Position numbers and translations under genes: made by a program. This document shows, in pieces, positions 16,498-26,374 of a stretch of DNA of 55,514 nucleotides (within the stretch, counting starts at the first letter, position 1; every line of letters starts with the position of its first letter). The stretch lies in contig JAJDOG010000062.1 in the NCBI GenBank assembly GCA_022340285.1, positions 1-55,514 on the forward strand. The letters are read 5' to 3'. The notes beneath the pieces are model-generated. The model worked only from the letters and a program-made list of their open reading frames with translations. It was not told the origin of the DNA and did not search any database. The stretch comes from Betaproteobacteria bacterium (GTDB lineage Bacteria; Pseudomonadota; Gammaproteobacteria; Burkholderiales; SG8-39).

Positions 16498-17442
16498 ATG
16501 AGCCCATTCCGTATCGTCTTCATTTCGACTTCGACCGCGGAAACGGCGGAGCGCTGGGCGGAGCCGCTGCGCGCCGCCTTGCCCGAAGATGAGCTCTACT
16601 TCGAGGTCGACGCGGTGTCTCCGGATGACGTGGACGTGGTGCTGACTGCGGCGCCGGCATCCGGCGCGCTAGCCCCGTTCACGCGCCTGAAGCTCATCCA
16701 GTCGCTCTGGATGGGCGTCGAGACGCTCGTGACCGATCCGACTCTGCCCCGCGACGTCCCGCTGGCCCGGATGATCGACCCGTCGATGACGCGAGCGATG
16801 GTCGAAACCGTCGCGGCGCATGCGCTCAACGCCCATCTGCGTCTGGACGATCTGGCGCGGCAGCAGCGCGAGGCGCGGTGGAAGATGCTCCGCAACCCGA
16901 CGACCGACGCGCGCACGGTAGGGATCCTGGGGATGGGAGAGCTCGGGCGCGCGGTCGCGGAAATGCTGCTGACGCTGGGCTTTCGCGTGCGGGGCTGGAG
17001 CCGGACGCCCAAGGAAATCGAAGGGGTCGACTCGTTTGCCGGTGCAGAGAGGCTGCCGGAGTTCTTGGCGGGGAGCGAGATCCTCGTCGTGTTGCTGCCG
17101 CTCACGCCGCAAACCGCCGGAATGATCGACGCGGCATTTCTCGCGCGATTGCCGGACGGTGCCGTCCTCATCAACCTCGCGCGCGGCGGGCTGGTGGATG
17201 ACGAGGCCCTGCTGGGCGCGCTGGACAGCGGTCGACTGCGCCATGCCGTACTCGACGTTTTCAATGTCGAACCGCTTCCTCGGGAGCATCGATACTGGCG
17301 TCACGCGCGGGTCACCGTGACACCGCACATGGCGGCGCTGACCAATCCGCACACTGCGGCGGCGTTCGTCGCCGAGAATCTGCGCCGGTTGCGGACCGGC
17401 GAACGGCTCCTGGGTCTGGTCGACCGTACGCGCGGGTACTGA
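16498..17442 (+). CDS. ghrA: D-2-hydroxyacid dehydrogenase, GhrA-like
   Basis: The 314-residue protein resembles glyoxylate/hydroxypyruvate reductase A. It has the NAD(P) motif GILGMGELGRAVAEMLLTLG, the conserved VVLLPLTPQTAGMID, the catalytic Arg in LARGGLVDDEAL, the Glu region DVFNVEPLPREHRYW and the catalytic His in VTPHMAALTNP. It probably reduces glyoxylate or hydroxypyruvate, or acts on a related 2-oxo acid. ATG 16498 and GTG 16492 are both possible starts. It follows panB closely and converges on the polyamine operon. The specific symbol is less certain than the family. Confidence 0.85.
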   Translation: MSPFRIVFISTSTAETAERWAEPLRAALPEDELYFEVDAVSPDDVDVVLTAAPASGALAPFTRLKLIQSLWMGVETLVTDPTLPRDVPLARMIDPSMTRAMVETVAAHALNAHLRLDDLARQQREARWKMLRNPTTDARTVGILGMGELGRAVAEMLLTLGFRVRGWSRTPKEIEGVDSFAGAERLPEFLAGSEILVVLLPLTPQTAGMIDAAFLARLPDGAVLINLARGGLVDDEALLGALDSGRLRHAVLDVFNVEPLPREHRYWRHARVTVTPHMAALTNPHTAAAFVAENLRRLRTGERLLGLVDRTRGY

Positions 17443-17468
17443 CACGTTACCTGCGTCAGCCGCTCCCC

Positions 17469-17482
17469 GCCGCGATCGCGGC
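17469..17482. other. 14-bp palindrome between convergent genes
   Basis: GCCGCGATCGCGGC is perfectly palindromic. It lies between the stops of the GhrA-like gene and speB. No T-run follows on either side, so an intrinsic terminator is not supported. Palindromes of this composition also occur by chance in GC-rich DNA. Confidence 0.3.
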
Positions 17483-17502
17483 ATTACGGGTGGCCCCGTC
17501 GC

Positions 17503-18369
17503 TCACGGTGCGCGCTGGACGATGCCCATGAGCTTGTAGGCGAGGAGCGCGGCGGCGAACTCGTAGGCGTGAAAGCCCGGGATCGGCGCGAATTCCATCA
17601 CGTCGAAGCCGATGATCTTGCGCTGACGTGCGACCGATTCGAAGAGCCCGAGGGTCTGGTACCACGAGAGTCCGCCGGGCACGGGTGTGCCGGTCGCCGG
17701 CAGCACCGATGGATCGATGCCGTCGACGTCGACTGTGAAGAACACGTGGGGCGGAAAGTCGGCGGGCAACTCGACCGAGTCGATGCCTTGCGGAACCAGA
17801 TCTTCCGCATCGAGAAACCGCACGCCGTACTGCTTGCGGGCGTCGCGCTCCTCTTCGCAATAGGCACGGTTGCCGAGCTGAAAAAGGGGTATGCCGGCTT
17901 CCACGATTCTGCGCATGACCGAGGCGTGGCTCAAGGGATCGCCCTCGTAGCGGTCCCGGAGATCAGCGTGGGCATCGATCTGGACCACTCCGAAATCGTT
18001 GGCGCCGGCATCCAGATAGCCACGGATCACGCCCCAGGTGACGGTGTGCTCGCCGCCGAGCACCACCGGTAGCTTGCCGAGCCGCAGAATCAGCGCGACC
18101 GTGGCGGCGATGTCGGCGATCACCGTTTCTGGGGCGCCGGAGCAGTCGATCGGCGGCCAGGTGTAGATTCCCTCCGCGCCCGGATCGCCGTGGCCGTCCC
18201 AGCGCTCGAGCTGGCTGGATGCGGCGATGATCGACGCCGGTCCGCGGGCAGTGCCGCCGCCGTAGGAGACCGTCTTCTCGTAGGGCACCGGCACGACATG
18301 AAAGCGGGCGTCCTCGGGCGCCATCTCCGGAAGCTCGCTGCCGAGAAATCGTGTCGCCGAGTCGCTCAT
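17503..18369 (-). CDS. speB: Agmatinase
   Basis: This 288-residue ureohydrolase converts agmatine to putrescine and urea. The two-manganese ligand set is complete: His108 in LGGEHTVTWG, Asp132/His134/Asp136 in QIDAHADLRD, and Asp214/Asp216 in FTVDVDGIDPS. The start ATG at 18369 overlaps the stop of nspC (ATGA). The frame continues upstream only as a shadow of nspC. It is the last gene of a four-gene polyamine operon; the operon context favours agmatinase over arginase or guanidinobutyrase, which the motifs alone would not exclude. Confidence 0.92.
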   Translation of the reverse strand: MSDSATRFLGSELPEMAPEDARFHVVPVPYEKTVSYGGGTARGPASIIAASSQLERWDGHGDPGAEGIYTWPPIDCSGAPETVIADIAATVALILRLGKLPVVLGGEHTVTWGVIRGYLDAGANDFGVVQIDAHADLRDRYEGDPLSHASVMRRIVEAGIPLFQLGNRAYCEEERDARKQYGVRFLDAEDLVPQGIDSVELPADFPPHVFFTVDVDGIDPSVLPATGTPVPGGLSWYQTLGLFESVARQRKIIGFDVMEFAPIPGFHAYEFAAALLAYKLMGIVQRAP

Positions 18370-19526
18370 GACAGCCTGCGCTTGAATTCGTCGTACCCGA
18401 ACTCGCGAACCACGCGCAGCGCGTCGGTCTCCGAGTTCCAGATCGCGATGCTCGGCAGGCGGATTCCGTTGAATGTCGTCGTCTTGACCATCGTGTAATG
18501 GGCCATTTCCTCGAAGATCAGCCGCTGGCCGACCCGCAAGGGCGCCGGAAACGAGTAATCGCCGATCACGTCTCCGGCGAGGCACGTCTGTCCGCCGAGC
18601 CGATACGTGTGCGCGTGGGCTCCGGGCTCGCCGGAACCCATGACCTGCGCCCTGTACGGCATTTCCAGCGTGTCGGGCATGTGGCAGGTCGCCGATGTGT
18701 CCAGGATCGCCAGCGGCATCCCGTTCCAGGGCAGATCGAGCACCTCGGCTACCAGCACGCCCGTGTTGATGGCGATGGCCTCGCCCGGTTCGAGGTAGAG
18801 CTGGACGCCGTGGCGCTCGCGGAAGTCGACGAGCAAGCGGATCAGGCCGTCGACGTCGTAATCCGGGCGGGAGATGTGGTGCCCGCCTCCAAAATTGATC
18901 CATTCCATGCGCGGAATGAATTCGCCGAACTTCGCCTCGAAAGCGGCAACGGTTCGCGCGAGGGGCGGGAAATCCTGTTCGCAGAGCGTGTGGAAGTGAA
19001 GCCCGCTGATTCCCTCCAGGCGGTCGGCCGGAAATCGCGCGCGCGGCATTCCGAGGCGGGAGTAGGGTGCACAGGGATCGTAAATCGGCACCACGCCTTC
19101 GGAGTGCTCCGGATTCACGCGCAGGCCGAATCGCAACCCGGGACGCCGGGCCGCGGACGCGCGGGCCATCGCGCGGAAACGCTCCCACTGCGTCGGCGAA
19201 TTGAAGACTACATGGTCCGAGATCTCCAGTATCTCCGCGAGATCGGACTCGGTGAAGGCCGGCGAGAAGCAGTGCACCTCACCGCCGAATTCCTCACGCC
19301 CCAAGCGCGCCTCGTGCAGGCCGCTTGCGCAGGTGCCGCGCAGGTAACTCGAGATGAGCGGGGCGAGGCTCCACATCGAGAACGCTTTCAGCGCGAGCAG
19401 GACCTTGGCGCCGCTCTCGCGCTGGACGCGGTCGAGAATCCTCAGATTGTGTTCGACCGCGACCTCGTCCACGACGAAGCACGGTGACGGGACGCGGCGC
19501 GCGTCGAGCTTTCGGAAACGCTCCAT
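18366..19526 (-). CDS. nspC: Carboxy(nor)spermidine decarboxylase
   Basis: This 386-residue PLP-dependent alanine-racemase-fold decarboxylase releases CO2 from carboxyspermidine to give spermidine. PLP Lys47 sits in LLALKAFSMW. Other marks are GTCASGLHEARLG, HFHTLCEQDF, WINFGGGHHISRPDYD and YLEPGEAI. The C-terminal catalytic region reads DTSATCHMPDTLEMPYR and TCLAGDVIGDYSF. ATG 19526 is used; a GTG at 19553 would add nine residues. The gene lies between the dehydrogenase that makes its substrate and agmatinase, overlapping the latter by 4 nt. Confidence 0.92.
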   Translation of the reverse strand: MERFRKLDARRVPSPCFVVDEVAVEHNLRILDRVQRESGAKVLLALKAFSMWSLAPLISSYLRGTCASGLHEARLGREEFGGEVHCFSPAFTESDLAEILEISDHVVFNSPTQWERFRAMARASAARRPGLRFGLRVNPEHSEGVVPIYDPCAPYSRLGMPRARFPADRLEGISGLHFHTLCEQDFPPLARTVAAFEAKFGEFIPRMEWINFGGGHHISRPDYDVDGLIRLLVDFRERHGVQLYLEPGEAIAINTGVLVAEVLDLPWNGMPLAILDTSATCHMPDTLEMPYRAQVMGSGEPGAHAHTYRLGGQTCLAGDVIGDYSFPAPLRVGQRLIFEEMAHYTMVKTTTFNGIRLPSIAIWNSETDALRVVREFGYDEFKRRLS

Positions 19527-19614
19527 GGCGATGCGCTCGATCAAGAAGGGCACTGCATGAGGGATTCCGCCTGGTCGCGGAATCCAGCGCGCGGGCGGCG
19601 AGGGCGCGGCACCC

Positions 19615-20808
19615 TCATTCCATCGGCGCGTCGACCTGCATGACCGACCAGGGCAACCCGTATCGGTTCATGTCCTCCATGAACGGATCCGGATCGAACT
19701 GCTCCATGTTGAAGACGCCCTTGCCCCGCCACTTGCCGGTCAGCATCATCTTCGCGCCGATCATCGCCGGGACGCCGGTCGTGTAGGAGATCGCCTGCGA
19801 CTGCACCTCCCGGTAGGCCGCTTCGTGATCGCAGATGTTGTACAGAAAGGCGATCTTGTCCCGCCCCCCCTTCTTGCCCTGAACGAGGCACCCGATGCAC
19901 GTGCGGCCCTTGGTGAGCGGCCCGAGGCTGGAGGGATCCGGAAGCAGCGCCTTGAGAAACTGCAGCGGAACGATCTCGCGACCCTGGTACATCACGGGCT
20001 CGATGCTCGTCATGCCGACGTTGCCGAGCACCTCGAGGTGCTTGAGGTAGTTGTCGGAAAAGGTCATCCAGAACCGCGCATGACGCAGGGTCGGGAAGTG
20101 CTTCACGATCGACTCGAGCTCCTCGTGATAGAGGAGGTAGATCTTCTTGGGGCCGATGCCGTCGGGGAAGGGAAACACCTTGCTGACCGAAAGGGGGTCC
20201 GTCGTGCGCCATTCCCCGTTTTCCCAATAGCGCCCGCGCGCCGTCACTTCGCGGATGTTGATCTCCGGATTGAAGTTCGTCGCGAACGGCTGGCCGTGCT
20301 CGCCGGCGTTGCAGTCGATGATGTCGAGCACTTCGATCGTGTCGAACTCGTGCTTCTGCAGCCAGGCCGTGAAGACGTTGGTGGCGCCCGGGTCGAAGCC
20401 GCTGCCGAGTAGCGCCATGATGCCCCGGTCGCGGTATCGGTCGTCGTACGCCCACTGCCAGCTGTACTCGAACTTGGCCGTGTCGCGCGGTTCGTAGTTC
20501 GCGGTGTCCAGATAGTCGATGCCCGCCGCGAGACAGGCGTCCATGATCGGGAGGTCCTGGTAGGGCAGGGCCACGTTGATGACGATCTGCGGTTTCTCAC
20601 GCTCGAGGAGCGCCGTCATCTGTGGTACGTCGTCGGCATCCACTTGCGCGGTCCGGATCGGACGCTTGATCTGTGCCGCGATCTTCCGGCACTTCTCCTC
20701 GGTCCGGCTTGCGAGGACGATTTCCGAGAAGACTTCGGGGACCTGCGCGCACTTGTGGGTCACGACCTGGCCCACGCCTCCCGCACCGACTATCAGAACC
20801 TTCGCCAT
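19615..20808 (-). CDS. Carboxy(nor)spermidine dehydrogenase (saccharopine-dehydrogenase family)
   Basis: This 397-residue enzyme of the LYS1/saccharopine reductase family has an N-terminal Rossmann motif (VLIVGAGGVGQ, Gly at 8, 10 and 13) and conserved INVALPYQDLPIMDACLAAG, DTANYEPRDTA and GSGFDPGATNVF. With speA, nspC and speB as neighbours, the likely reaction is NADPH-dependent condensation of putrescine with aspartate semialdehyde to carboxyspermidine. Saccharopine or homospermidine metabolism is possible by fold but not by context. The ATG at 20808 is 16 nt after the speA stop. Confidence 0.9.
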   Translation of the reverse strand: MAKVLIVGAGGVGQVVTHKCAQVPEVFSEIVLASRTEEKCRKIAAQIKRPIRTAQVDADDVPQMTALLEREKPQIVINVALPYQDLPIMDACLAAGIDYLDTANYEPRDTAKFEYSWQWAYDDRYRDRGIMALLGSGFDPGATNVFTAWLQKHEFDTIEVLDIIDCNAGEHGQPFATNFNPEINIREVTARGRYWENGEWRTTDPLSVSKVFPFPDGIGPKKIYLLYHEELESIVKHFPTLRHARFWMTFSDNYLKHLEVLGNVGMTSIEPVMYQGREIVPLQFLKALLPDPSSLGPLTKGRTCIGCLVQGKKGGRDKIAFLYNICDHEAAYREVQSQAISYTTGVPAMIGAKMMLTGKWRGKGVFNMEQFDPDPFMEDMNRYGLPWSVMQVDAPME

Positions 20809-20824
20809 GCGGAATGTGCCTGGA

Positions 20825-22783
20825 TCAGTCCTCGTAATAAGTGTAGCCGCGCAGGCTTGCTGAGAAAGCCTCGAGCATGGACTGACGCTCCGCCAGGGAG
20901 ATGCGGCCGTCGCGCACGCCGTGCTCGGCGATCTTGCGGAACTGCTCGAGCAACTGCTGAGGCTGGTACTCGACGTACGAGAGCACGTCGGCGATGCTGT
21001 CGCCGCTCATTTCCCGCACGACGTCGAACGTGCCATCCTCGTTGATGCGCACGCTCACGACGTTGGTGTCACCCATCAGATTGTGAAGATCGCCGAGCGT
21101 CTCCTGATACGCCCCGACCAGGAACACTCCGAAATAGTACGGCTCGCCTTCGGTGAGGGGATGGACGGGGAGCGTTTTGCCGACTCCGCGCTTGCCGATG
21201 AAGCGGTCGATCTTGCCGTCGGAATCACAGGTGATGTCCGCAATGATCGCCTGGCGCGTCGGCGCCTCGGTGTGGCGATGGACCGGCATGATCGGGAAGA
21301 TCTGCTCGATCGCCCACACGTCCGGCAGCGACTGGAACACCGAGAAATTGCCGTAGTAGATGTCCGAAAGGGAATGCTCGAGGCCCGCGAGACCGGCCGG
21401 TACGCGTTTCGCCTGTTCGAGCTCGCGGACGATTCCCCGCACGATCTCTAGGAAGATGTCCTCCGCGAGCGAGAGCTCGCGCAGCCGGATCTGTCCGCGC
21501 TTGAAGAGCTCGCGAATCTCCTCGCGGTAGTAGACGGCGTCGTTGTAACACTCCTGGAGGTTCTTGGGATTGATGCTCTTCAGCGATTCGCGCAGGTTGC
21601 CGATCAGCTCGGGCTCGCGGGAGGGATCCGCGGGAGGCAGCTCGCCGGGCTCGAACCGCGTCACGTCCAGAATGTTGAAGAGCAGTATGGACGAGTAGGC
21701 CACCGTCGCGCGCCCCGACTCGGACACGATCACCGGATGCGGAATGCCCTGCGGGTCGAGCGCGCTCATGATCGCCTCGACCACGTCGAGGCAGTATTCG
21801 TCGAGCGAATAGTTCTTGCTGTAGTCGTGGTTCGTCTGCGAGCCGTCGTAGTCCACGGCGAGTCCGCCACCGAGGTCCAGGTAGCTGAGCGCCGCTCCTT
21901 CCTTGACGAGATCGACGTAGTAGCGGCAGGCCTCCAGCACGCCCGACCGGATGTCGCGGATATTGGGGATCTGGGAGCCCAAGTGGTAGTGCAGCAGCTG
22001 CAGGCAGTCGAGCATCTCTTGCCGGCGCAACAAATCGATCGTCTCGACCAGCTGCGACGTCGTGAGGCCGAATATGCTTCGATCCCCGCTCGATTCGTTC
22101 CAGGCGCCACCTACCCGCGAGGAGAGCTTGACCCTCACGCCGAGGATGGGTCGGATCCCGAGTGCGCGACTCGACTCGAGGATGATCGGCAGCTCGGTCG
22201 GTGTCTCGATCACGAAGATGCACTTATAGCCGAGCTTGAGCGCCTGCAGGCCGAGGTCGACGAACTCCGTGTCCTTGTAGCCGTTGCAGATGATGTAGCC
22301 GGAGCCAGCCTCGAGGCTCGCGAGCGCGATCAACAGCTCCGCTTTGCTGCCGGCTTCGAGCCCGTGTCCGTAGCGCGCGCCGAATCGGGCGATCTCCTCG
22401 ATCACCTGGCACTGCTGGTTGACCTTGATCGGAAAGACGCCGCGGTAGCCGCCACCGTAGTTGAGGCTGCGCATCGCGTTGCCGAAGCTGTCGTTGAGCA
22501 GCGAGATCTGCGCGTCGAGGATATTCTCGATGCGCAGGAGCACCGGCATCTGCACGCCGCGCTGCTGCATGCCGGCGATAATGTCGAGCAGGCTCACGCC
22601 GACGCGCTTGCCGTCGAACGGAACGTTCACCGTGACCGTGCCGTCGTCGGCGAGATCGAAGTATCCGGCGCCCCAGTTGCGAATGCCGTAGAGCTCGGCG
22701 GACTCCGCCGACGTCCACGGCGTCCCTTCCGACACCTTGAACTCGTCGTTTCTTTTCAGTTTTGTTACGCGGGCGGTCGCCAT
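20825..22783 (-). CDS. speA: Biosynthetic arginine decarboxylase
   Basis: SpeA converts arginine to agmatine. At 652 residues it has the usual length of the large PLP-dependent fold-III biosynthetic enzyme. The PLP Lys is in GVFPIKVNQQ (Lys120). Other family marks are GLEAGSKAELLIAL, HYHLGSQIPNIRDIRSGV, LDLGGGLAVDYDGSQT, SESGRATVAYSS and DITCDSDGKIDRFI. It is the first gene of the polyamine operon. Upstream, TTGAAA and CATCAT are 17 nt apart, and the -10 ends only 9 nt before the ATG with no binding site. Confidence 0.96.
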   Translation of the reverse strand: MATARVTKLKRNDEFKVSEGTPWTSAESAELYGIRNWGAGYFDLADDGTVTVNVPFDGKRVGVSLLDIIAGMQQRGVQMPVLLRIENILDAQISLLNDSFGNAMRSLNYGGGYRGVFPIKVNQQCQVIEEIARFGARYGHGLEAGSKAELLIALASLEAGSGYIICNGYKDTEFVDLGLQALKLGYKCIFVIETPTELPIILESSRALGIRPILGVRVKLSSRVGGAWNESSGDRSIFGLTTSQLVETIDLLRRQEMLDCLQLLHYHLGSQIPNIRDIRSGVLEACRYYVDLVKEGAALSYLDLGGGLAVDYDGSQTNHDYSKNYSLDEYCLDVVEAIMSALDPQGIPHPVIVSESGRATVAYSSILLFNILDVTRFEPGELPPADPSREPELIGNLRESLKSINPKNLQECYNDAVYYREEIRELFKRGQIRLRELSLAEDIFLEIVRGIVRELEQAKRVPAGLAGLEHSLSDIYYGNFSVFQSLPDVWAIEQIFPIMPVHRHTEAPTRQAIIADITCDSDGKIDRFIGKRGVGKTLPVHPLTEGEPYYFGVFLVGAYQETLGDLHNLMGDTNVVSVRINEDGTFDVVREMSGDSIADVLSYVEYQPQQLLEQFRKIAEHGVRDGRISLAERQSMLEAFSASLRGYTYYED

Positions 22784-22792
22784 GACGGGCGA

Positions 22793-22821
22793 ATGATGCG
22801 CGACAAGTCGTTAAATTTCAA
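22793..22821 (-). promoter_or_regulatory. Promoter of the speA polyamine operon
   Basis: On the minus strand TTGAAA (22821-22816), 17 nt, then CATCAT (22798-22793). The predicted transcription start is 2-4 nt before the speA ATG at 22783, giving an almost leaderless mRNA. Confidence 0.5.
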
Positions 22822-22894
22822 GCGCGAATGCGCCGAAATCGAAGGAATCGCGGCGGGTGCGTGGACGATCCGGCCGGCGGGTCGAGTCGCTCGC

Positions 22895-24100
22895 TCAGTG
22901 CATCACGGCAGCGATCGCATCGGCAGCGTAGTCGATGTTGCCGGAGTTGAGCGCGGCGACGCAGATCCGGCCAGTCTCGATCGCATAGACCGAGAACTCC
23001 TCCCGAAGGCGCACCACCTGAGCTTTCGTAAGGCCCGAGTAGGAGAACATCCCGCGCTGGCGCATGACGAAGCTGAAGTCCGATCCCGGCACGCGGGCGT
23101 GAATCCTCTCGACCAGGCCCTTGCGCATGGTGCGGATGCGCTCGCGCATACCTCCGAGCTCCTTCTCCCACAGCGCGCGGAGTTCGGGCGTCGTGAGGAT
23201 CATCGACACCGCCCTTCCACCATGGGTGGGCGGATTGGAATAGTTCGCGCGCACGACGCGCTTCAGCTGGCTCAGGACGCGCGCCGACTCCTCGGTGGAG
23301 GCCGTGGCAACGCTCAGGGCGCCGACCCGCTCGCCGTACAGCGAGAAGGACTTGGAGAACGAGCTCGCGACGAAGACCGGGCTGCAAGCCTTGGCGAATT
23401 CGCGGACGATCGCGCCGTCCGCGTCGACGCCTTCGGCGAAACCCTGGTAGGCGCTGTCGAGAAAGGGTACGAGATCGCGTGCTTTCACGATCTCGATCAC
23501 TTGGGCCCACTGTCCGGGCTCGAGGTCCACGCCGGTGGGATTGTGGCAGCACACGTGCAGCACCACGATCGTCCCCGGCGACGCCTTCTCGAGGGCGGAG
23601 ACCATCCCAGGAAAGTCGAGGCCATGAGTCGCCGCGTGGTAGTACGGATAGGCGCTCACTTCGAATCCAGCCTGCTCGAACAGGGCGCGGTGATTCTCCC
23701 AGCTCGGATCGCTGATCAGCACCCGGGCATTCGGACTGATCCGATGCAGGAAGTCCGCGCCCACCTTGAGCGCGCCGGTGCCTCCCAGCGCCTGCACCGT
23801 GACGCCGTGCCCCCGGGTGACGGTCGCCGAATCCGCGCCGAAGACCAGCGCCTGCACCGCCTTGTCATAGAGGGGGAGACCATCGATAGGTAGGTAGCTC
23901 CAGGGCGCCTCGTTCTCGAGGATCGCCTGGTCAACGCGCCGTACGCACTCCAGGAGCGGGACCTTGCCTGAGTCGTCGCCATAGACGCCCACGCCGAGGT
24001 TGACTTTCTTCGGGTTGGGGTCGGCGTGGTAGGCCTCGGTAATCCCAAGGATCGGATCGCGCGGCGCCATTTCGACGCTGGCGAGAAGGGAGGCGTTCAT
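22895..24100 (-). CDS. tyrB: Aromatic amino acid / aspartate aminotransferase (class Ia)
   Basis: This 401-residue fold-type-I aminotransferase resembles TyrB/Asp[21 protein letters not shown] at the start, [10 protein letters not shown], then [27 protein letters not shown] Lys250 in [15 protein letters not shown], and [10 protein letters not shown]. It transfers amino groups between aspartate or aromatic amino acids and 2-oxoglutarate. Sequence alone does not separate aspartate from aromatic preference. Divergent placement next to uvrB is a common betaproteobacterial arrangement. It ends 111 bp upstream of speA on the same strand but probably has its own promoter. Confidence 0.92.
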   Translation of the reverse strand: MNASLLASVEMAPRDPILGITEAYHADPNPKKVNLGVGVYGDDSGKVPLLECVRRVDQAILENEAPWSYLPIDGLPLYDKAVQALVFGADSATVTRGHGVTVQALGGTGALKVGADFLHRISPNARVLISDPSWENHRALFEQAGFEVSAYPYYHAATHGLDFPGMVSALEKASPGTIVVLHVCCHNPTGVDLEPGQWAQVIEIVKARDLVPFLDSAYQGFAEGVDADGAIVREFAKACSPVFVASSFSKSFSLYGERVGALSVATASTEESARVLSQLKRVVRANYSNPPTHGGRAVSMILTTPELRALWEKELGGMRERIRTMRKGLVERIHARVPGSDFSFVMRQRGMFSYSGLTKAQVVRLREEFSVYAIETGRICVAALNSGNIDYAADAIAAVMH

Positions 24101-24274
24101 GGCGAGTCGTCCAGAATACTACGGGGTGGGGTAAAAGGCGGGTGGAATTCTACCTTTTCGACGCGAGGTGCCGCGACGCACTCGGGTGCTGCTCCGCGTG
24201 CGCCGATGTGGGAAAATGTCGAGTTTCACGCCGAATGGTTGCGTGTCGAGCGCGCAGCCCCATATGACCCCATC

Positions 24275-26374
24275 GTGACGCAACCCGCTACCGTCCAAAC
24301 ACCGCGACCGCAGGAAGCCGTTCTGACGTTTCCGGGCAGTCCCTACCGCCTCCATCAGCCGTTCTCCCCGGCGGGCGACCAGCCCGAGGCGATCGACAAG
24401 CTTGTCGAGGGAATCTCGGACGGCCTGGCCTACCAGACGCTGCTCGGCGTCACCGGGTCGGGCAAGACCTACACGATGGCGCACGTCATTGCCCGGCTCG
24501 GCCGACCGGCCCTGATCCTGGCGCCGAACAAGACCCTGGCCGCGCAGCTCTACTCGGAGATGCGCGAGTTCCTGCCCGAGAACGCGATCGAGTACTTCGT
24601 CTCGTACTACGACTACTACCAGCCCGAGGCCTACGTGCCGGCGCGCGACCTGTACATCGAAAAAGATTCGAGCATCAACGAACACATCGAGCAGATGCGC
24701 CTTTCGGCGACCAAGTCGCTGCTGGAGCGCGACGACGCAGTCATCGTCGCGACCGTGTCGTGCATCTACGGTATCGGCGACCCGGTGGACTATCACGGCA
24801 TGATCCTCCATTTGCGGGAGCGGGAGCGCATCGCGCAGCGCGACGCGATTGCTCGCCTCGTGGCGATGCAATACGAGCGCTCCGAGTACGACTTCCGCCG
24901 CGGAACGTTCCGCGTGCGAGGCGACGTGCTCGACGTCTTCCCTGCGGAGCACTCCGAAACCGCGCTCCGCATCACGCTGGTCGACGACGAGGTCGACAGC
25001 CTCATGCTCTTCGACCCGCTCACTGGCCGCACCAGTCAGCGCGTCTCGCGATTCACCGTGTACCCGTCCAGCCACTATGTCACGCCGCGCAGCACGACCG
25101 TGCGGGCGATCGAGGCGATCAAGTCCGAGCTCAAGGAGCGGATCGATTTCTTCGTGAAGGAGGGCAAGCTGGTCGAGGCGCAGCGGATCGAGCAGCGCAC
25201 GCGCTTCGATCTCGAGATGCTCGCCGAGATGGGATTCTGCAAGGGAATCGAGAACTACTCGCGCCACCTTTCCGGGCGCGCCGAGGGCGAGCCGCCACCG
25301 ACCCTGATCGACTATCTGCCGGCGGATGCCTTGATGATCATCGACGAGAGCCACGTGACCGTCCCGCAGCTCGGCGGCATGTTCCGCGGCGACCGCTCCC
25401 GCAAGGAGAACCTGGTGGACTACGGCTTCCGGCTGCCGTCCGCCCTGGACAACCGCCCGCTGAAGATGGAAGAGTTCGAGAAGGTCATGCGTCAGACCGT
25501 CTTCGTGTCGGCCACGCCCGCCGAGTACGAGCGCGCGCGATCCGGGCAGGTCGTCGAGCAGGTGGTGAGGCCGACCGGACTGGTCGATCCGGACCTCGAA
25601 GTGCGTCCTGCCTCGACACAGGTGGACGACCTGCTCTCGGAAATCGGTCTGCGCGCCGGGCGCGGCGAACGAGTGCTGGTGACCACGCTCACGAAGAAGA
25701 TGGCCGAGGACTTGACCGAGTACCTGGCGGAGCACGGGGTCCGGGTGCGCTACCTGCACTCCGAGATCGACACCGTGGAGCGTGTCGAGATCATTCGTGA
25801 TCTGCGACTCGGGGAGTTCGACGTGCTGGTGGGCATCAATCTGCTGCGCGAGGGACTCGACATCCCCGAGGTGTCGCTGGTGGCCATTCTCGACGCGGAC
25901 AAGGAGGGGTTTCTGCGTTCGGACCGGTCGCTCATCCAGACCATCGGCCGGGCGGCCCGCCACATCAACGGCAAGGCGATCCTCTACGCCGACCGGGTGA
26001 CCGACTCGATGCGACGCGCGATCGAGGAGACGGAGCGGCGTCGCGCGAAGCAGACCACCTTCAACGCGCAGCACGGCATTGTGCCGATCGGTGTCTCGAA
26101 GCGCATCAAGGACATCATCGACGGCGTCTACGACGTCGAGGACGTGCGCGAGACCCTGAAGGCCGCGGAGGAGCAGGCGCGCTACGAAGCCATGAGCGAG
26201 AAACAGCTCGGCAGGGAGATCAAGCGCCTCGAGAAGCAGATGCTCACGCATGCGCGCAACCTGGAGTTCGAGGAGGCGGCGCAGGCGCGCGATCGGCTGG
26301 CGGAACTCCGGCGGCGTGCGTTCGGCGTGGACGGCGAGCGGGACGAGGCGGCGCGCCTCCGCGCGGCGGGATGA
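24275..26374 (+). CDS. uvrB: Excinuclease ABC subunit B
   Basis: UvrB is the damage-verifying helicase-like subunit of nucleotide excision repair. The 699-residue product has Walker [11 protein letters not shown], the beta-hairpin region [16 protein letters not shown], Walker B-type [39 protein letters not shown] and [15 protein letters not shown], and a C-terminal UVR motif that binds UvrC. GTG 24275 is chosen because it sits just ahead of the conserved [14 protein letters not shown]; an ATG at 24206 is possible. The stop overlaps the tyrosine phosphatase start (ATGA). Confidence 0.96.
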   Translation: MTQPATVQTPRPQEAVLTFPGSPYRLHQPFSPAGDQPEAIDKLVEGISDGLAYQTLLGVTGSGKTYTMAHVIARLGRPALILAPNKTLAAQLYSEMREFLPENAIEYFVSYYDYYQPEAYVPARDLYIEKDSSINEHIEQMRLSATKSLLERDDAVIVATVSCIYGIGDPVDYHGMILHLRERERIAQRDAIARLVAMQYERSEYDFRRGTFRVRGDVLDVFPAEHSETALRITLVDDEVDSLMLFDPLTGRTSQRVSRFTVYPSSHYVTPRSTTVRAIEAIKSELKERIDFFVKEGKLVEAQRIEQRTRFDLEMLAEMGFCKGIENYSRHLSGRAEGEPPPTLIDYLPADALMIIDESHVTVPQLGGMFRGDRSRKENLVDYGFRLPSALDNRPLKMEEFEKVMRQTVFVSATPAEYERARSGQVVEQVVRPTGLVDPDLEVRPASTQVDDLLSEIGLRAGRGERVLVTTLTKKMAEDLTEYLAEHGVRVRYLHSEIDTVERVEIIRDLRLGEFDVLVGINLLREGLDIPEVSLVAILDADKEGFLRSDRSLIQTIGRAARHINGKAILYADRVTDSMRRAIEETERRRAKQTTFNAQHGIVPIGVSKRIKDIIDGVYDVEDVRETLKAAEEQARYEAMSEKQLGREIKRLEKQMLTHARNLEFEEAAQARDRLAELRRRAFGVDGERDEAARLRAAG

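Noticed and set aside
17469-17482. Palindrome as a bidirectional terminator
   Set aside because: There is no T-run on either side and no loop, so there is no evidence of termination.
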